DNA from: Bacteroidia bacterium
GTDB taxonomy: Bacteria > Bacteroidota > Bacteroidia > Bacteroidales > VadinHA17
DNA length: 9,516 bases
NCBI GenBank assembly: GCA_026391515.1
Contig: JAPLEC010000380.1
Span: 1 to 9,516, forward strand
Reading direction: 5' to 3'
Of the stretch, positions 8,301 through 9,516 are shown in pieces. The notes under the pieces were generated by a model. It was not told the origin of the DNA. It was given only the letters and a program-made list of their open reading frames with translations, and made no database searches. A program made the position numbers and the translations under genes. Numbering within the stretch: position 1 is the first letter of the stretch; each line of letters opens with the position of its first letter.

Positions 8301-8679
8301 ATTGTACAAGGAGCTGAACGAAATAGAAAATGAAGATTCTTTAAAGTTATTTGAAAAGAGGCTTATTGATCGGTTTGGTCCGTTTCCTCTTTCTGCAGCT
8401 GCTCTTCTCGATATTGTCAGAATAAAATGGATTGCTGTCAGACTGGGCATTGAAAAAATACTGCTTAAAAACGATCTTCTTATTGCTAATTTCATTTCTG
8501 ATCCTGATTCGGACTTTTACAGGAGCTCTTTGTTTGTGTCAATAATGAATTATGTAAACCGGCATCAGAGACAGATGGTTATAAAGCAGAAAGAGGCAAA
8601 GCTGAGTCTTACGGCAACAGATGTAAGATCTGTAAAAGCGGCTATCGTGGTTTTGAATGAGATGGTTACAGCAATTTAA
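5329..8679 (+). CDS. mfd: Transcription-repair coupling factor Mfd
   Basis: A 1116-residue DNA translocase that pushes RNA polymerase stalled at DNA damage off the template and recruits UvrA/UvrB nucleotide-excision repair. The N-terminal part carries the UvrB-like module (FERVDFVYEPGQYAIRGSIA, then YRIDFFGEEVDSIR). The RNA polymerase-interacting CarD-like domain begins near residue 425 (LNPGDYVVHIDHGIGKFGG). The RecG-like superfamily 2 motor follows: Walker A GDVGFGKT (579-586), DEEQ box (680-683), TATPIPRTL (706-714, the translocation motif region) and GRVGRS arginine finger motif (852-857). After a polar, charged linker (about 945-965) comes the C-terminal TRCF domain that normally masks the UvrA-binding surface. 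Length matches the family (1100-1150). The ATG at 5329 is preferred to the TTG just before it. It overlaps fbp by 23 bases, so translation is probably coupled. No truncation or missing motif was seen. Confidence 0.97.
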   Translation: MKEKEIISLFDNHPVLPRLLKTVSSAETARIRAEGLSGSSKAIVIAKIFLETQLTHVVIVPEKEDAAYLYNDLFSLTGEDSVFFFPSTYKRSVQYEQTEPANIVLRTEVLNYLASGKRKGIIVTYPESVMEKVINRKNLKKNTFNITKGDKLSLEFLEELLHEYNFERVDFVYEPGQYAIRGSIADVFSYSADLPYRIDFFGEEVDSIRTFNIDDQLSVSIQKQVSLIPNIQDISIEEVTDSFTDFLPPSSVIWIEDAVFIKEKINNIFYQIVQKEESEQATGKKNLIMTGNRFIKECTKFRIAEFGKKCLFESPAHFVFHTEPQPVFNKNFELLTEKLVSNNLNGYITYIVSESQSQIDRLTDIFAEINPGVHFNPLLINLHSGFTDHHLKISVFTDHQIFDRYHKFRIRGYFTRKESISVKELTGLNPGDYVVHIDHGIGKFGGLEKIEVNGKIQEAIKLVYRDNDILYVGIHSLHRISKYKGKDNTEPKIYKLGSGAWQKLKQSTKSRVKDIAKDLIKLYAKRMASDGFPFSPDSYLQRELESSFIYEDTPDQLTATQSIKEDMEAPHPMDRLVCGDVGFGKTEVAVRAAFKSASDSKQTAILVPTTILALQHYRTFSERLKGFPCTIEYLTRHKKPAAQKKIISQLADGKIDIIIGTHKLIGQEVKFKDLGLLIIDEEQRFGVSVKEKLKKLKTSVDTLTLTATPIPRTLQFSLMGARDLSIINTPPPNRMPIVTELHGFNEEIIKEGIEYEVSRNGQVFIIHNRVENIKEIQVKIQRICPNVKTAIVHGKMDGKSIENVMFDFIQGDYDVLIATTIIESGLDIPNANTIFINDAHHFGLAELHQLRGRVGRSNKKAFCYLLAPPLNTLTHEARRRLKAIEEFSELGSGFNLAMQDLDIRGSGNLLGGEQSGFIADIGFETYQRILNEAIMELRETEPAEACQESETEEKRNKEPSGKSYVSDFQIDTDLEIMFPDEYISNISERIRLYKELNEIENEDSLKLFEKRLIDRFGPFPLSAAALLDIVRIKWIAVRLGIEKILLKNDLLIANFISDPDSDFYRSSLFVSIMNYVNRHQRQMVIKQKEAKLSLTATDVRSVKAAIVVLNEMVTAI

Positions 8680-8682
8680 AGA

Positions 8683-8704
8683 AGTGCCTAAAGTTTGGAG
8701 TGCC
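8683..8704. repeat. Short direct repeat remnant after mfd
   Basis: AGTGCC occurs at 8683-8688 and again at 8699-8704, exactly 16 bases apart, with CTAAAGTTTGG between. This looks like one and a half units of an AGTGCCTAAAGTTTGG-type intergenic tandem repeat. It abuts the mfd stop codon and is followed directly by the larger inverted repeat. No function can be assigned. Confidence 0.35.
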
Positions 8705-8709
8705 AATTC

Positions 8710-8849
8710 ATTCCCCCCTCGAGAGCCTGTCCCGCGACAGCGGGAGGGGTTAGGGGGATGTTAACAGGGGTGGATTTAATCAAATTGACATCCCCCTGAC
8801 CCTCCCGCTTCGCTAAAGCTACGCGGGACAAGCTCTTCAAAGGGGGAAT
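8710..8849. repeat. Large imperfect inverted repeat with internal hairpins
   Basis: The left arm (8710-8764) and right arm (8785-8849) are imperfect reverse complements around a spacer of about 20 bases. Both arms, read inward, start with ATTCCCCC, pass through a GAGC-(C/T)-TGTCCCGCG block and a GCGGGAGGG block, and end with GGGGGATGT. Each arm also folds on itself: CCCGC-GACA-GCGGG at 8731-8744 on the left, and CCCGC (8804-8808) with GCGGG (8823-8827) around a longer TTCGCTAAAGCTAC loop on the right. The ten-base arm difference comes from that loop. From memory, G/C-block repeats of this kind are scattered between genes in many environmental Bacteroidota genomes. It could end mfd transcription. 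It has no coding capacity of its own that I would support. Confidence 0.75.
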
Positions 8850-8864
8850 TTTAACTTCTTTTCT

Positions 8865-8872
8865 TACCTTTG
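8865..8872 (+). promoter_or_regulatory. Likely -7 promoter element of coaX
   Basis: TACCTTTG matches the Bacteroidota -7 consensus TAnnTTTG exactly and lies 16 bases before the coaX ATG, implying a very short leader. No -33 TTG is found at the usual spacing; that region is the edge of the upstream inverted repeat, which ends 15 bases before this element. Confidence 0.6.
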
Positions 8873-8888
8873 TACTATATATTCCATT

Positions 8889-9516
8889 ATGAACCTGATA
8901 TTTGACATTGGGAATACAGCCACGAAGGTGGCAATTTTTGATGGCCGGAAAAAGATTGTTTCTTTTCGTACAAAACAGTTCGGCTGGGAAAAAATGCATA
9001 AAATATGTTCGCCCTACGAACATAAAATTGACAAAGCAATAGTCTCTTCGGTAAGAGATACTCCCGAGTTCATCATTGATATTGCCACGTTTGGGATACC
9101 TTATGTACATGTCCTTTCATACAAGTCGAAGCTTCCTTTTAAAAATGAATATAAAACACCCGAAACACTCGGTCCCGACAGGATTGCAGCTGTAGCAGGT
9201 GCATATTATTTATTCCCCGGGAAAAAAGTTCTTATTATTGATGCAGGAAGTGCTGTTACGTATGATTATCTTGCTGGTAAAATTTATAAAGGGGGCAATA
9301 TATCTCCGGGTTTAAGCATGAGATTCAGGGCTTTGCACAGATTTACTGGCAAGCTGCCTTTGGCTTCCACTACAGAAAAATTCTCCTCGCCTGGTAAGAA
9401 TACTCTTGAGGCTATAACTGCCGGAGTTATCATTGGGTTGATTTATGAAATAAATGAGTATATTCGCACGTTTGAAAAAAAGTGTACCAATTTTAAAGTA
9501 ATACTTACAGGCGGAG
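8889..9516 (+). CDS. coaX: Type III pantothenate kinase (3' end outside window)
   Basis: The first 209 codons of a CoaX-type pantothenate kinase, which phosphorylates pantothenate with ATP in the first step of coenzyme A synthesis. The family needs a monovalent cation and is not feedback-inhibited by CoA. Visible motifs are DIGNT (6-10, phosphate binding), TPETLGPDRIAA (90-101, with D97 as the likely catalytic base), DAGSAVTYD (118-126, usually DAGTAxTxD, so a conservative Thr to Ser change), the GGNISPGLSMR segment (135-145) and the beginning of the LTGG motif at the window edge (207-209). Members are usually about 240-260 residues, so some 35-50 are missing. The start ATG at 8889 gives the canonical MNLIFDIGNT and sits just after a good -7 promoter element. 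In frame there is no stop up to the window end. Its own promoter and the repeat upstream indicate it is not part of the fbp-mfd unit. Confidence 0.93.
   Translation, partial: MNLIFDIGNTATKVAIFDGRKKIVSFRTKQFGWEKMHKICSPYEHKIDKAIVSSVRDTPEFIIDIATFGIPYVHVLSYKSKLPFKNEYKTPETLGPDRIAAVAGAYYLFPGKKVLIIDAGSAVTYDYLAGKIYKGGNISPGLSMRFRALHRFTGKLPLASTTEKFSSPGKNTLEAITAGVIIGLIYEINEYIRTFEKKCTNFKVILTGG

Noticed and set aside
8688..9110. 140-codon open frame on the minus strand
   Set aside because: It lies antisense to the strongly supported coaX start and its other half is a translation of the intergenic inverted repeat, giving low-complexity peptide with no family resemblance.

Overview
The window looks like core chromosome of a member of the Bacteroidota. 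The evidence is a TAnnTTTG-type -7 promoter element ahead of the last gene, almost no Shine-Dalgarno sequences, AT-leaning codon use, and protein types typical of that phylum (the DTTAGFKC-type polyprenol-phosphate mannosyltransferase, the DDQVHFREPG-type dihydroorotase, a short monofunctional aspartate kinase, CoaX). I cannot place it more finely. No tRNA, rRNA, CRISPR, insertion sequence or phage gene is visible.

Layout. 1-323 (+) is the 3' end of a polyprenol monophosphomannose synthase, followed 34 bases later by a complete dihydroorotase (358-1701, +). An aspartate kinase (1812-3086, -) converges on it. Between them lies a repeat with inverted arms and an 18-base perfect palindrome, and one arm runs into the kinase coding sequence. 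A 153-base divergent spacer with a degenerate CAAAG repeat separates the kinase from a (+) series: a lipoprotein of unknown function (start 3240 or 3261, end 4229), class I fructose-1,6-bisphosphatase (4329-5351), and the transcription-repair coupling factor Mfd (5329-8679), whose start overlaps the fbp end by 23 bases. A 209-base spacer with a large structured inverted repeat follows, and then type III pantothenate kinase (8889 to the window end, cut off).

Function. The genes are mostly unrelated housekeeping steps: glycolipid precursor synthesis, pyrimidine synthesis, the first step of the aspartate amino-acid family, gluconeogenesis, transcription-coupled DNA repair and coenzyme A synthesis. 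The lipoprotein is the only product without a clear role; its sequence suggests a secreted beta-sandwich, perhaps polysaccharide-lyase-like. Only fbp-mfd, and possibly the mannosyltransferase-dihydroorotase pair, look like true co-transcribed units.

The least ordinary content is between the genes. Every spacer longer than about 90 bases carries a repeat-like or palindromic element, each of a different type, and one of them supplies the last codons and stop of the aspartate kinase. I found no convincing new multi-gene system here. No stretch longer than 300 bases lacks a gene.
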